64,000 nucleotides of DNA from Streptomyces sp. NBC_00457 (GTDB lineage: Bacteria; Actinomycetota; Actinomycetes; Streptomycetales; Streptomycetaceae): positions 620,001 through 684,000 of the forward strand of contig NZ_CP107905.1 in the NCBI RefSeq assembly GCF_036014015.1, given 5' to 3'. Below are positions 51,697 to 61,260 of this stretch, in pieces (position 1 is the stretch's first letter; the number at the start of each line of letters is the position of its first letter). The notes below the pieces were generated by a model. It did no database searches. It saw only the letters and a program-made list of their open reading frames with translations, and was not told the origin of the DNA. A program made the position numbers and the translations under genes.

Positions 51697-51838
51697 CTCT
51701 CGACCACCCTTTCCGGATGCATCTGCCCTGGTCACGGTAGCGCGCTCATCGGCTACTCATTCACGCCCGGCAGGCTCTGAGACACCACGTCGCGCATGAC
51801 GAGACACGACTTCTCTTGCGCATACGACAGGCCGCATC

Positions 51839-52713
51839 ATGACGCCTGCCATCCCCGGGTTCGACCGCCGACGCGTTCCCGGCGCCGAGGGCGTGTCCCT
51901 GAACGCCGCCGTCGCCGGTTCGGGCACCCCGGTCGTCCTGCTGCACGGTTTCCCGCAGACCCACCTGATGTGGCGGCATGTGGCTGACCTCGTGGCCGAC
52001 CACACCGTGATCTGCCCCGACCTGCGCGGCTATGGCGACAGTGACAAACCCGCCGAGACCGACGACACGGTCTACGGGAAGCGCACCATGGCCGCGGACG
52101 TCGTCGCCCTGGCGCAGGCCCTGAGGCATGAGCGCTTCGCACTCGTCGGGCACGACCGCGGCGCCCTGGTCGCGTTCCGCGCCGGGCTCGACCACACGAG
52201 ACGATCACATACCTGGCATGCCTCGATGTGCTTCCCACGGTGGACATGTGGGAGGTGATGCATGGGGTCGCCGCCGCCGTCGGCTTCCACCTCTACCTCA
52301 TGGCCCAGCCTCCGGGACTGCCCGAGCAACTGATCGGCGCCGTCCCCGACCTCTTCTTCGGTCACTTCCTCGACAGCTGGACCGGCGACCCGCAGACGAT
52401 CCCCGCCGACGTCCGGGCCGCCTATCTGGACGCCTGCCGAACCGCCGTGCCCGCGATCGTGGCCGACTACCGTGTCTCCGCCGGCATCGACCTCGCCCAC
52501 GACCGGGCCGACCGGGACGCAGGGAACCGCCTGACCATGCCGGTCGCCTTGCTCCAGCAGGACTGGGGCGCCGCTCTCGGCTTCGACGCATCGGCCCTGT
52601 GGAACGCCTGGGCCCCGGATCTGAGCCACACCACCGTCACCTGCGGACACTTCATGGCCGAAGAAGCCCCCGCCGAGGTCACCAAGGCGATTCGAGCGCT
52701 CCTGGCTCACTGA
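51839..52713 (+). pseudogene. Alpha/beta hydrolase (haloalkanoate dehalogenase/epoxide hydrolase-like), frameshifted
   Basis: The N-terminal part reads VVLLHGFPQTHLMWRHVADLVADHTVICPDLRGYGDSDKP and FALVGHDRGALVAFRAGLDH (nucleophile Asp in GHDRGA). At about 52196 the frame breaks; the other frame continues ETITYLACLDVLPTVDMWEVMHGV to SCGHF-like TCGHFMAEEAP (catalytic His) and ends at 52713. A single missing base after GLDH restores one 291-residue enzyme. All catalytic residues are otherwise kept, so this is a recent lesion or a sequencing error. Confidence 0.85.
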
Positions 52714-52928
52714 TGCTCTTGGCCCGCTGAGCCGACGCGTCAGCGCGCTGCCGCACTGCGGGTGAGGAAGTCGATGGCCGGAGGCCCGAGGAGCAGCCGA
52801 GCGCGGCGGTGGCGCCGTAGAGCAACGTGCGGGTCTGGCCGAGGCGTTCGAGCAGTCGGGTGCCGGTCAGCCGGCCGTGGGCCGTTAATGCGTTGCGGCC
52901 GGTTCCCCCTCCCCCGGACCCTGACCCC

Positions 52929-53855
52929 ATGGCCTACACCCTGCGCCCCGCCGCGCTGACCGACGCGGCCGTCATCACCGACCTGCTCAACGAGATCGAC
53001 CGGATCGAGATCGGTCGGCCGGAGACCGACCTGCACACCGTGCAGGCCGACCTGAAGCACCCGGAAACCGACCTGGAGCAGGACTCCTGGCTGGCCTTCG
53101 ACGGGGACCGGCCGGTGGCCTACGGCCTGTTGTGGGACGAGTCGGGTGGTGAGCGCATCGACATCGACCACTACGTGCTCCCCGACCACCAGCGGGCCGG
53201 GCTGCGCATGCTGGAGGCGATGGAGGCCAGGGCCCTGCGCAAGGCCGGCGAGAACGGCGTGGTGAGGGCCGTCGTGCATCTGCACCTGAACACCTCGCCC
53301 ACGCTGGACACGGAACTGATCCGGGCACGGGGCTGGTCCGTCGTACGGCGCTATCACGTGCTGCACCGGCCTCTGGATCCCGCCCGAGACGGTGCGCCGC
53401 AGCTGCCGCCGGGGGTGCGTCTGCGGGCGTGCGCCGACGAGGCGGACCGGGTGCGGGTGCACGCCCTGTACCAGGGCACGTTCGCCGAGCACTTCGACTT
53501 CCAGTCGCGTACCTACCGGCAGTGGCTGCATGACATCGACGCCGAGAGCCTCGACTGGTCACTGGTGTGGATCGTGAGCACCGAGGACCTGGGCGACGTC
53601 GGGTTCCTGATCGCCCGTGACGACCGCGCGGCCATGGGGTGGATCCGGAGCATCGGCGTCCTGGGCGAAGCCCGCGCCCGGGGCCTGGGCGGCCTGTTGC
53701 TGCGGCACGCGTTCGCCGCTTTCGCCGCACGGGGACGGGACACCGTGGGACTCGGCGTGGACACCGACAACGCCACCGGGGCTCCCGGGCTGTACGCCCG
53801 CCACGGCATGACCGTCCACTACGCCGTCGACACGTGGGAGGCGGTCGTGACGTGA
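52929..53855 (+). CDS. Tandem GNAT acetyltransferase (mycothiol-synthase-like layout)
   Basis: A 308-residue protein with two GNAT folds. The first (about 1-150) starts YTLRPAALTDAAVITDLLNEIDRIE and keeps an altered acetyl-CoA loop (VLPDHQRAGLRMLEAMEARA). The second (about 155-308) has a good one (SIGVLGEARARGLGGLLLRHAFAAFAARG) and ends with LGVDTDNATGAPGLYARHGM. This duplicated layout is that of MshD and related enzymes. The acceptor is unknown. The ATG at 52929 has only a weak ribosome site. It is separated from the next gene by a strong terminator. Confidence 0.88.
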   Translation: MAYTLRPAALTDAAVITDLLNEIDRIEIGRPETDLHTVQADLKHPETDLEQDSWLAFDGDRPVAYGLLWDESGGERIDIDHYVLPDHQRAGLRMLEAMEARALRKAGENGVVRAVVHLHLNTSPTLDTELIRARGWSVVRRYHVLHRPLDPARDGAPQLPPGVRLRACADEADRVRVHALYQGTFAEHFDFQSRTYRQWLHDIDAESLDWSLVWIVSTEDLGDVGFLIARDDRAAMGWIRSIGVLGEARARGLGGLLLRHAFAAFAARGRDTVGLGVDTDNATGAPGLYARHGMTVHYAVDTWEAVVT

Positions 53856-53889
53856 CCGGCCGGGGTGCGAGGCCCCCGGTGCGGGAACG

Positions 53890-53926
53890 ACGGCGGCCGG
53901 ACCCGCCTCGCAGGTCCGGCCGCCGT
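53890..53926. terminator. Bidirectional terminator hairpin
   Basis: A perfect 14-bp stem (ACGGCGGCCGGACC at 53890-53903 with 53913-53926) and 9-nt loop. It lies between the convergent GNAT and DUF1996 genes. Confidence 0.85.
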
Positions 53927-53952
53927 TCAGGTGCCCGCGGGAGCGGTCGGTG

Positions 53953-56001
53953 TCATGCCGAGCCGCGTCGCCGCAACAGCAGCAGACCGGCGATCAGGAG
54001 CACCGCCCCGGCCGCGGCCGGCCACAGCTTCGCGCCGGTTTCGGCGAGTGAGCCGTCGACGGTCTGCGGTTCGGTCTGTCCCGCTGCCTGCTGGTCGGAC
54101 CCGACGTCGTTGGCCACCGGCTGCTCGGTCGCGGCCTCCCCGATCTCCTGGTCCTGTCCTGCGCCGCCCTGTGCGGGGGCGGCGGCGTCGGACTGCTCCG
54201 GGGACGGCGTGGCGTAGACCTTGGGCTCGTCGGCCTCGGCCGGAGGGTTCGCGGCGCCGTTCTCCGGCTCGGTGGCCGGCGTGTCGGCCGGAGGCTCCTC
54301 GTCCTGCTGCCCGTTGCCCGGGTCGCCGGGGGTGGCCTCGCCGTTGTCGCCGCCGGACGGGTCGTCCGCGCTCGGCGACGGCTTCTCCGGCTCGCCCGCG
54401 GGCGGGGCCGACTGCTCGGGTTCGTCGGCGGGCGGCGCCGACTGCTCAGGCTCGTCCGCGGGAGGAGTCGGCTGCTCGGGCTCGTCGCCCCCACCGTCAC
54501 CGGTTCCCGCACCGCACTGGCGGCCGCTGTTGATGCAGTCCACCATCTCCGTCATCAGGTCCTCGTCGAAGACGTTGATGAAGTCGCCGTGGTCCGTGAC
54601 CGGCTTGTGCAGCTGCTCGGGGAAGGCGTCCACCGCGAACAGCGGCGTCGTACGGCCACCGTCGTCGAGGCTCGGTGCGTCGATGTCGTAGACGATGCGC
54701 TGCACCAGTTGCGGGATGGCCTTGAAGCCGGACGGGCAGCTGCCGTCGGCCGCGGCGAAGGCCACGTGCGTGCGGTGGTTGGCGCTGTCGATGTTCGAGC
54801 CGTCCCAGCAACTCTGGAACTTGAAGGTGCGCACGACGTCGCTGCCCTGCGGGCAGAGCGGGTACTTGTCCTTGAGCTGCCGGTCCTCGAAGCCGGTGCA
54901 GCTCCATGAGGCGTTGGCGTTGGCGGTGCCGTTGACGAACGCCTTGGCGTCGCCGGTGATGATGCGCAGGAACCGCGGCATGGCCGTGACGTCGCCCTGC
55001 GGGCTGCCCACGAAGTTCAGCGTGACCTGCTTGGGCGTGACGATCTCACCGGTGTTGCCCTCGATGCCGCCGCCGGGAGAGTTCGCGTCCTGTTCCTGGA
55101 CGCCGTTCTGCAGGCGCACCACGGGCCAGTAGTACGTGGACTTGTCGCCCGCGTCCTCGCAGCTGGTGTCGGCGGCGGCCAGGTCGTCGTCGCTCGCGAA
55201 GGCGTCGTTGGCCTGGTTGCCGATGTAGTCGTGGAAGTGGTGGGCGCCGTTGGAGACGCCGGGGGCCACGATCACGTTGTCCGAGTTGAACAGGCCGTTC
55301 TCGTTGACGCCGCAGCTGGTGGTGAAGGTGCCGCGGGAGGCGTTCGCCGGGCTCGGCGCGTTGGGCTGGACGGCGGTGATGTCCGCGTAGTCGGCGGCCA
55401 CGGGACCGTTGCCGGCCGGCTGCTCGCCCCCGTCCTGGCCGTCCTGCTGCTCCTGATCCTGGCCCTCGCCCGCCTCCTGGCCCGCGTCGCCTTCCGCCTG
55501 GTCCTGGCCGTTCTGGTCCCCGTTCTCGACCGGGGCCTCGGGGGCGCGCAGTTCGCAGGCCGCGAGCGCGTCGAGGCCTTCGGGGCGGTCGCCGGCGCCG
55601 TCGATGGCCTGGGCGATGCTCTCGATCGTGGCGGTCCGGTCTTCCTTCAGCGGGTTCATGATCCCGCCGTCGACGGAGCCGCCGTCCTGCTGCGCGGCCT
55701 GGGCCTCCCTCAGACGCTGGTAGGCGTCGGTGATCTGCTGGTCGAGCACGGCGAGTTCACGGTCGACGTCCGGCCGTGCGGTGTCCGGCACCGTCGTCAG
55801 CCGGCTGCCCACGTCCGGGCAGTCGATCGTGGCGGCTCCGGAGGCGAGGACCTGATCGGTCCCGCTCTGCGTGGCGCCGTCCTCGGTCGCCGACGCGTAG
55901 ACGTTCGCGGCTATCAGTCCACCTCCGCCCAGCATCAGCGCGACCGCAGCAAAGGTCGCGCGCCGCTTGCCCGTTGGACGTCTGCGCGAGGTGCGAGTCA
56001 A
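53953..56001 (-). CDS. Sortase-anchored DUF1996 surface protein
   Basis: A 682-residue secreted protein. It has an N-terminal signal ([26 protein letters not shown]), a coiled segment (about 75-105) and an acidic Q/G/E-rich stretch (about 150-195). The DUF1996 domain (about 205-480) has [17 protein letters not shown] and [16 protein letters not shown] Pro/Glu-rich wall-spanning tail of repeats ([11 protein letters not shown]) leads to LAETG, a membrane helix and RRRGSA. LAETG fits class E sortases of Streptomyces. The start is a TTG at 56001 after AGGAG. DUF1996 is also found in fungal and bacterial secreted proteins, perhaps binding glycans; its activity is not known. Confidence 0.9.
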   Translation of the reverse strand: MTRTSRRRPTGKRRATFAAVALMLGGGGLIAANVYASATEDGATQSGTDQVLASGAATIDCPDVGSRLTTVPDTARPDVDRELAVLDQQITDAYQRLREAQAAQQDGGSVDGGIMNPLKEDRTATIESIAQAIDGAGDRPEGLDALAACELRAPEAPVENGDQNGQDQAEGDAGQEAGEGQDQEQQDGQDGGEQPAGNGPVAADYADITAVQPNAPSPANASRGTFTTSCGVNENGLFNSDNVIVAPGVSNGAHHFHDYIGNQANDAFASDDDLAAADTSCEDAGDKSTYYWPVVRLQNGVQEQDANSPGGGIEGNTGEIVTPKQVTLNFVGSPQGDVTAMPRFLRIITGDAKAFVNGTANANASWSCTGFEDRQLKDKYPLCPQGSDVVRTFKFQSCWDGSNIDSANHRTHVAFAAADGSCPSGFKAIPQLVQRIVYDIDAPSLDDGGRTTPLFAVDAFPEQLHKPVTDHGDFINVFDEDLMTEMVDCINSGRQCGAGTGDGGGDEPEQPTPPADEPEQSAPPADEPEQSAPPAGEPEKPSPSADDPSGGDNGEATPGDPGNGQQDEEPPADTPATEPENGAANPPAEADEPKVYATPSPEQSDAAAPAQGGAGQDQEIGEAATEQPVANDVGSDQQAAGQTEPQTVDGSLAETGAKLWPAAAGAVLLIAGLLLLRRRGSA

Positions 56002-56246
56002 GGAAGTACTCCTACGCGTGTGGATCTGCTCGGCATGGAATCCCCACGCCCCATACGGAACTCAGCCCTCGCGTGTTCAAACCCCTCACAGATTCTTGGA
56101 AATTTCTCAGATTGTTCGATTCAGAAACGCGACCGCTGAATGGCATGACGGCGAGCTGTTGGACTTCTCGATCACGCAGGAGCAGGGTGGACATGTCCCG
56201 CGATTCCGGCGGGGCACCCCGCACCGCACCACCCGGAGACCACCCG

Positions 56247-57290
56247 ATGAACCACGTCGCGAATCCCGAGCGCTACAACGGCACCATGCGCTACCGGCGC
56301 ACCGGACGCTCGGGACTCGACCTGCCCGTGCTGTCCCTGGGCTACTGGCACAACTTCGGCGACGACCGCCCCTTCGACACCCAGCGCGAGATCGCGCTGC
56401 GGGCCTTCGACCTCGGCATCACGCACCACGACCTCGCCAACAACTACGGCCCGCCGTACGGGGCCGCGGAGATCAACTTCGGTCGGCTGATGCGGCGGGA
56501 CCTCGCCCCGTACCGGGACGAGCTGGTGATCTCCACCAAGGCCGGCTGGGACATGTGGCCGGGGCCCTACGGCCAGGGCGGCGGCTCCCGCAAGTACGTC
56601 CTCGCCTCGCTGGACCAGTCGCTGCGCCGGACGGGGCTGGAGTACGTGGACATCTTCTACTCCCACCGACTCGACGCGACCACCCCGCTCGAGGAGACGA
56701 TGGGCGCGCTGGACACCGCGGTGCGCCAGGGCAAGGCCCTCTACGTCGGTATCTCCTCGTACGACACCGAGCGCACCCGGCAGGCGGCCGCCATCCTCCG
56801 GGAGCTGGGCACGCCGCTGCTCATCCATCAGCCGTCGTACAGCATGCTCAACCGCTGGATCGAGACCGACGGGCTGCTCGACGCCGCACAGGAGGAGGGC
56901 TTCGGGGTCATCGGGTTCACGGCGCTCGCCCAGGGGCTGCTGACCGGGCGCTACTTGAACGGCGTTCCCGACGACTCGCGGGCCGCGCAGGGCACGTCGT
57001 TCGACACCACGTGGCTGTCCGAGGAGATGCTGCACAGGCTGCGGGCGCTGAACGACATCGCCGCCCGACGGGGGCAGACCCTGGCCCAGATGGCCCTCGC
57101 GTGGGCGCTGCGCGACGCACGCGTCACCTCCCTCGTCATCGGCGCCTCGCGGACCGAGCAGCTGGAGCAGAACGTCGCCGCACTGGAGAACCCCGACTTC
57201 AGCGCCGAGGAACTGGCCGAGATCGACAAGTACGCCGGCGACGGCGGCGTCGACCTGTGGCAGGACGCCCGCCTCGGCAAGCTCCGCTGA
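56247..57290 (+). CDS. Aldo/keto reductase (YghZ / L-glyceraldehyde-3-phosphate reductase-like)
   Basis: A 347-residue NADPH-dependent TIM-barrel reductase. The catalytic tetrad is visible: D in HHDLANNYGPPYG (with Tyr), K in ISTKAGWDMW, H in FYSHRLD. GGGSRKYVLASLDQSLRRTGLEYVDIFYSHR is characteristic of the YghZ branch, which acts on glyceraldehyde phosphate and methylglyoxal. The NADPH-binding end has VIGASRTEQLEQN. The ATG at 56247 follows GGAGACCACCCG. It is monocistronic; 114 bp precede the SDR gene. Confidence 0.92.
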   Translation: MNHVANPERYNGTMRYRRTGRSGLDLPVLSLGYWHNFGDDRPFDTQREIALRAFDLGITHHDLANNYGPPYGAAEINFGRLMRRDLAPYRDELVISTKAGWDMWPGPYGQGGGSRKYVLASLDQSLRRTGLEYVDIFYSHRLDATTPLEETMGALDTAVRQGKALYVGISSYDTERTRQAAAILRELGTPLLIHQPSYSMLNRWIETDGLLDAAQEEGFGVIGFTALAQGLLTGRYLNGVPDDSRAAQGTSFDTTWLSEEMLHRLRALNDIAARRGQTLAQMALAWALRDARVTSLVIGASRTEQLEQNVAALENPDFSAEELAEIDKYAGDGGVDLWQDARLGKLR

Positions 57291-57403
57291 ACCGGCGCGG
57301 GGGCGCTCGCGCGCCCGCACCTGCGGGCCGGCGACGACGGCTGGCTCCCGATGCCGCGAGCCGCGAGAATCGTCCTGCCGGGGCATGGCGGGAGTGAGGC
57401 CAC

Positions 57404-58279
57404 ATGACCAAGTGGGCGGCGGCGGACGTACCCGACCAGCGCGGGCGCACGGTGGTCGTCACCGGGGCGAACAGCGGGCTCGGCGCGGAGGTCACCCGGG
57501 CACTGGCCGGGGCCGGCGCTCACGTGATCATGGCGTGCCGCGACCCGGACCGGGCGCGCGCGGTGGCGGAGCCGATCGGCGGGGACGCCGAGGTGCGCCG
57601 CCTCGATCTGGCCGATCTGTCGTCGGTGCGGACGTTCGCCGACGGTCTCGACGGCGAGGTCGACGTGCTGATCAACAACGCGGGCGTCATGGCGGTGCCG
57701 CAGGGCACCACGGCGGACGGTTTCGAGCGGCACATCGGCACCAACCACTTGGGGCCGTACGCTCTCACCGGCCTGCTGATCAACCGCGTACGCGACCGTG
57801 TCGTCACCGTGTACAGCGGCCTGCACGTGCTCGGCCGGATCAGCGACGACCTGAACTGGGAACGCCGCCGCTACCAGCGGTGGCTGGCCTACGCGCAGTC
57901 CAAGCTCGCCAACGTGCTGTTCGCCCACGAACTCCAGCGCCGACTCACCGCGGCGGGCCGACGAACCATCTCGGTGGCCGCCCACCCCGGCATCGCCGCC
58001 ACCGAGGGGCAGCGCCGCGACACGTCGTTCCAGGGAAAGATTCTCGCCGGCGGGCCCGCGCAGAGCCCCGCGATGGGCGCGCTGCCGATCCTGTACGCGG
58101 CGGCGGCTCCCGGGATCGTGGGCGGCACCTGCATCGGGCCGGACGGGTTCCTGCAGCGGCACGGGCATCCGACGACGGTCGGTTCGAGCCGTACGTCACG
58201 CGACGGCACGCTCGCCGCCCGCTTGTGGGAGCGGTCCGAACTCCTCACCGGCGTCCGCTACTTCATCGAGCCCCGCTGA
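57404..58279 (+). CDS. Short-chain dehydrogenase/reductase
   Basis: A 291-residue classical-like SDR, most like retinol-dehydrogenase-type enzymes of actinobacteria. The cofactor motif TGANSGLG (about 20), INNAGVM (about 88) and the active-site YAQSK (about 165) are present. The catalytic Ser is in TVYSGLH. The C-terminal PGIAATEGQRRD follows. It overlaps nothing and is followed 84 bp later by a methyltransferase gene; both may form one transcript. Confidence 0.9.
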   Translation: MTKWAAADVPDQRGRTVVVTGANSGLGAEVTRALAGAGAHVIMACRDPDRARAVAEPIGGDAEVRRLDLADLSSVRTFADGLDGEVDVLINNAGVMAVPQGTTADGFERHIGTNHLGPYALTGLLINRVRDRVVTVYSGLHVLGRISDDLNWERRRYQRWLAYAQSKLANVLFAHELQRRLTAAGRRTISVAAHPGIAATEGQRRDTSFQGKILAGGPAQSPAMGALPILYAAAAPGIVGGTCIGPDGFLQRHGHPTTVGSSRTSRDGTLAARLWERSELLTGVRYFIEPR

Positions 58280-58362
58280 AACCGTGTGCGCCTACTGCGG
58301 GTTGTGCGCCGTCCGGCCCTGTTGCGACGATGCCCGGGCACGCGCGCAGCGAAGGGGGCAAA

Positions 58363-59010
58363 GTGACCGCAGAGGACCAACGTCCGCCGGCCGCAGTGGT
58401 GTTCGACGCGTTGGGGGCGACGTACGAGAAGGCCTTCGCGCAGTCCGAGGCGCATCGGGCCTCGCTGGAACGGCTGCTCGGCCGGCTCGCCCCCGGCAGC
58501 CGGGTGCTGGACGTGGGCAGCGGCACGGGGCGGCCCACCGCCGAGACGCTCGCCGCGGCGGGACATGACGTCCTCGGGTTCGACGTCTCCCCCGTCATGG
58601 TGGACCTCGCCGCCCGGCAGGTGCCCGACGCCGCCTTCCGCTGCGCCGACATCCGCGAAGTCCCCCTCCACGAGGGCGCGTTCGACGCGGTCTGCGTGTA
58701 CTTCTCGCTGTTGCAGATGTCCCGCCGGGAGCAGTCCGACCTCGTACGGCGTCTGGCGCGTGCGCTCAAGCCCGCCGGGCAGATGGCGCTCGCCACGGTG
58801 CCGGTCGACGTCGAGGACTTCGAGACCGTTTTCATGGGGCAGTCCGTGCGCGCGACCAGCTTCTCCGCCGAGGACTTCACCGCCCTGCTCACCGCCGCGG
58901 GCCTGGCGGTGCTGTCCGAGGAGAGCGTGATGTTCACGCCCGCGCTCCCCGATGCCCCGCCCGAGCCGCATCTGTTCGTGCACTGCGAGCGGGAGCCCTC
59001 GGCAGGCTGA
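58363..59010 (+). CDS. Class I SAM-dependent methyltransferase
   Basis: A 215-residue methyltransferase. Motif I is VLDVGSGTGRPTAETLAAAGHDVLGFDVSP (about 40), motif II-IV FDAVCVYFSLLQMS, post-motif LARALKPAGQMALATV. The GTG at 58363 has AAGGGGGC just upstream; an in-frame ATG at 58330 is possible. Substrate unknown. It is convergent with another methyltransferase gene, 20 bp away. Confidence 0.88.
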   Translation: MTAEDQRPPAAVVFDALGATYEKAFAQSEAHRASLERLLGRLAPGSRVLDVGSGTGRPTAETLAAAGHDVLGFDVSPVMVDLAARQVPDAAFRCADIREVPLHEGAFDAVCVYFSLLQMSRREQSDLVRRLARALKPAGQMALATVPVDVEDFETVFMGQSVRATSFSAEDFTALLTAAGLAVLSEESVMFTPALPDAPPEPHLFVHCEREPSAG

Positions 59011-59030
59011 TCCGGTGCGGGCCGATCCGG

Positions 59031-59669
59031 TCAGGGGCCGGTACGCCGGATGCGCCACACGTTGTCCTCCCGGTGGCCCTCGATGCCGTCGGGCGAGACG
59101 CTCGGCCGGCGGACCGTCTCCATGGTCTCGACGGTCCAACTCCCTTCGGACAGGGCGAGTTGGGCGAGCACTCCGTCGAGCGTGGGGAACTGCACGTCGA
59201 AGGGCGCTTCGGTCTGCCACGACGGCCAGGCGGCATGCAGCACGAGGAGCAGGGTGCCGTCGGCGTCGACCGCTTCGGCGGCCCGCCGCAGCACCTTCTC
59301 CTGGTCGATTCCGACCGGGGACTGCAGATAGTGCGCGCTCACCAGGTCGAAGCGTCCCTGCGGGAAAGTCTCGCCCAGTTCGTGGCGTTCCCAGGCGACC
59401 CGGTCGCCGACACCGGCCTCGACGGCGTGCTCGGCGGCGCGTTCGAGGGCGGTGGCGGAGATGTCGACGCCGGTGACGTGCCAGCCGCGCGACGCCAGCC
59501 ACACCGCGTCGGCGCCCTCACCGCACCCCAGGTCGAGGGCGGTGCCCGGGCGGAGGCCGGCCGCCTCACGGACGAGCAGGTCGTTCGGGCGCCCGCTCCA
59601 GACTCGGGTGCTGTCGCGGTAGCGGGCCTCCCAGAACGCGGCGGGCTCCGTGACGGGGATGTCGGTCAT
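59031..59669 (-). CDS. Class I SAM-dependent methyltransferase (TehB/thiopurine-like)
   Basis: A 212-residue enzyme: FWEARYRDSTRVWSGRPNDLLVREAAGL, motif I ALDLGCGEGADAVWLASRGWHVTGVDIS, then FDLVSAHYLQSP and DGTLLLVLHA. The opening W-x-G-x-PN and layout match the tellurite-resistance/thiol S-methyltransferase-like group found widely in actinobacteria. The ATG at 59669 follows GGGAGACACC; the longer frame to 60512 is a shadow. Confidence 0.88.
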   Translation of the reverse strand: MTDIPVTEPAAFWEARYRDSTRVWSGRPNDLLVREAAGLRPGTALDLGCGEGADAVWLASRGWHVTGVDISATALERAAEHAVEAGVGDRVAWERHELGETFPQGRFDLVSAHYLQSPVGIDQEKVLRRAAEAVDADGTLLLVLHAAWPSWQTEAPFDVQFPTLDGVLAQLALSEGSWTVETMETVRRPSVSPDGIEGHREDNVWRIRRTGP

Positions 59670-59851
59670 GGTGTCTCCCTGAGGTGGTGAGCGATCCAGA
59701 AGTGCAGCCTGCGCCGATACGGCATCCTCCGCAAAGCTTCTTTGCCGGTTCCGCAACTCGGGGGCGGCGTCGTGGCGCATCCCGGCGAAACGATCAACGG
59801 CATTGGCATGGACCTGATAGGAGTGCGTGGCTAAGCTCGGCTCAACCCCGG

Positions 59852-59865
59852 TGAGAGCGCTCTCA
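59852..59865. promoter_or_regulatory. Perfect palindrome TGAGAGCGCTCTCA, LacI-family operator-like
   Basis: A 14-bp perfect palindrome with the central CG typical of LacI-family operators; it differs from the CebR box TGGGAGCGCTCCCA by two symmetrical changes. It lies 52 bp upstream of the S1 protease ATG, within the likely promoter. Confidence 0.6.
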
Positions 59866-59916
59866 GTTTGCGGTTGTTCCACCCCCACCTCGTTGGAACG
59901 ACGAAGGGCAACATCC

Positions 59917-61068
59917 ATGAGACGCACCAGACTCATGCGCGCCGGCCTGGCCGCCCTCCTGATGCTGGGCAGCTTGGCCGTCGCCGGAACACTGCCGGCC
60001 GCCGCGAGCGACTCCCCCGACACACCATCCCTCTCCACCGGCCTGCTGCAGGCGATGCAGCGGGATCTCGGACTGTCGAAGGACCAGGCCGAAGCGCGGC
60101 TGAAGGCCGAGCGGACCGCCACGGAGCTGGCACCCTCGGCACGCCGGGCCGCCGGAGCCGCGTACGGCGGTTCATGGTTCGACGCCGAGAGCGGACGGCT
60201 GACCGTCGCCGTCACCCCGGACGCCTCCCCCACGACCGTACGGGCCGTCGAGGCGGCCGGCGCCGCCGTCCGCACCGTAGAGCACAGTGCGCGACAGCTC
60301 GACGCGGCGAAGGCACGTATCGACCGGCTCTCCGCGCCCTCGGGCGTGAGCAGTTGGCACGTCGATCCGGCCGCGAACACCGTCGTGGTGAACGTGGTCG
60401 ACGACGAGCGCGCCGACAACGATGTCCAGCGGTTCCTCTCGCAGGCCCGCAAGACCGGACCGGTGACGGTGCGGACCGTCGCGGACGCGCCGGAGACCTT
60501 CGCGGCCGGCACCGTCGGCGGCGACCCCTACTACACCGGCAACGTCCGCTGCTCCATCGGCTTCTCCGTCCACGGCGGCTTCGTCACCGCCGGGCACTGC
60601 GGTGGCGCCGGGGCCGGGGTGCGCGGCTGGGACGGCTCGTACATCGGGAACTTCCAGGGCTCCTCGTTCCCGGGCGACGACTACGCCTGGGTCAACGTCG
60701 GCAGCGGCTGGTGGACCGTGCCGGTGGTCCTCGGCTGGGGCACGGTCCCGGACCAGTTGGTGCGCGGCTCGGCCGTGGCGCCCGTCGGCAGCTCCATCTG
60801 CCGCTCCGGCTCGACCACGCACTGGCACTGCGGCCGGGTGCTGGCCATGAACGAGACCGTCAACTACAGCCAGGGCGCGGTGCACCAGATGACCAAGACC
60901 AGCGTCTGCGCCCAGCCCGGCGACTCCGGCGGCTCCTTCATCAGCGGGGACCAGGCACAGGGCGTCACCTCCGGCGGCTGGGGCAACTGCTCCAGCGGCG
61001 GGGAGACCTGGTTCCAGCCCGTGAACGAGATCCTGGGCCGCTACGGGCTGACCCTGCACACCGCCTGA
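59917..61068 (+). CDS. Secreted S1 serine protease (streptogrisin/alpha-lytic type) with prodomain
   Basis: A 383-residue preproprotease. Signal peptide (LMRAGLAALLMLGSLAVAGTLPAAA), a prodomain of about 160 residues including the alpha-lytic-type segment LLQAMQRDLGLSKDQAEARLKAE, then the protease from about residue 196. Catalytic residues: His in TAGHC (about 226), Asp in GDDYAWV (about 253), Ser in QPGDSGGS (about 335). Cysteines CSIGF...GHC and SICRSGS...HCG are placed for the usual disulfides. The S1 pocket region TSGGWGNC suggests preference for large hydrophobic or aromatic residues. A terminator follows. Confidence 0.94.
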   Translation: MRRTRLMRAGLAALLMLGSLAVAGTLPAAASDSPDTPSLSTGLLQAMQRDLGLSKDQAEARLKAERTATELAPSARRAAGAAYGGSWFDAESGRLTVAVTPDASPTTVRAVEAAGAAVRTVEHSARQLDAAKARIDRLSAPSGVSSWHVDPAANTVVVNVVDDERADNDVQRFLSQARKTGPVTVRTVADAPETFAAGTVGGDPYYTGNVRCSIGFSVHGGFVTAGHCGGAGAGVRGWDGSYIGNFQGSSFPGDDYAWVNVGSGWWTVPVVLGWGTVPDQLVRGSAVAPVGSSICRSGSTTHWHCGRVLAMNETVNYSQGAVHQMTKTSVCAQPGDSGGSFISGDQAQGVTSGGWGNCSSGGETWFQPVNEILGRYGLTLHTA

Positions 61069-61097
61069 TCCGTACGACCTGATCCACACGACGACAC

Positions 61098-61128
61098 AAG
61101 GCTCCGCCGGGCTGCCCGGCGGAGCCTT
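61098..61128 (+). terminator. Terminator after the S1 protease gene
   Basis: Perfect 14-bp stem AAGGCTCCGCCGGG / 61115-61128, 3-nt loop, followed by TCTGCG. A strong intrinsic-type hairpin. Confidence 0.88.
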
Positions 61129-61260
61129 CTGCGTCCTGACAATTGTCAGGTGCCGCAGAGGCGCTGACGGACCCTAAGGTCGCGAACAAGGGCGCTGACC
61201 ACGCAGCAGGTCACCGTCCCGCCGTAACGCCATGAACACCGCGACCACGAAAGAGGTCTC

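Noticed and set aside
52740..52890. Possible remnant of an MFS transporter on the minus strand
   Set aside because: Fragments such as GRLTGTRLLERLGQTRTLLYGATAA are suggestive but short and split over two frames; too little to annotate.
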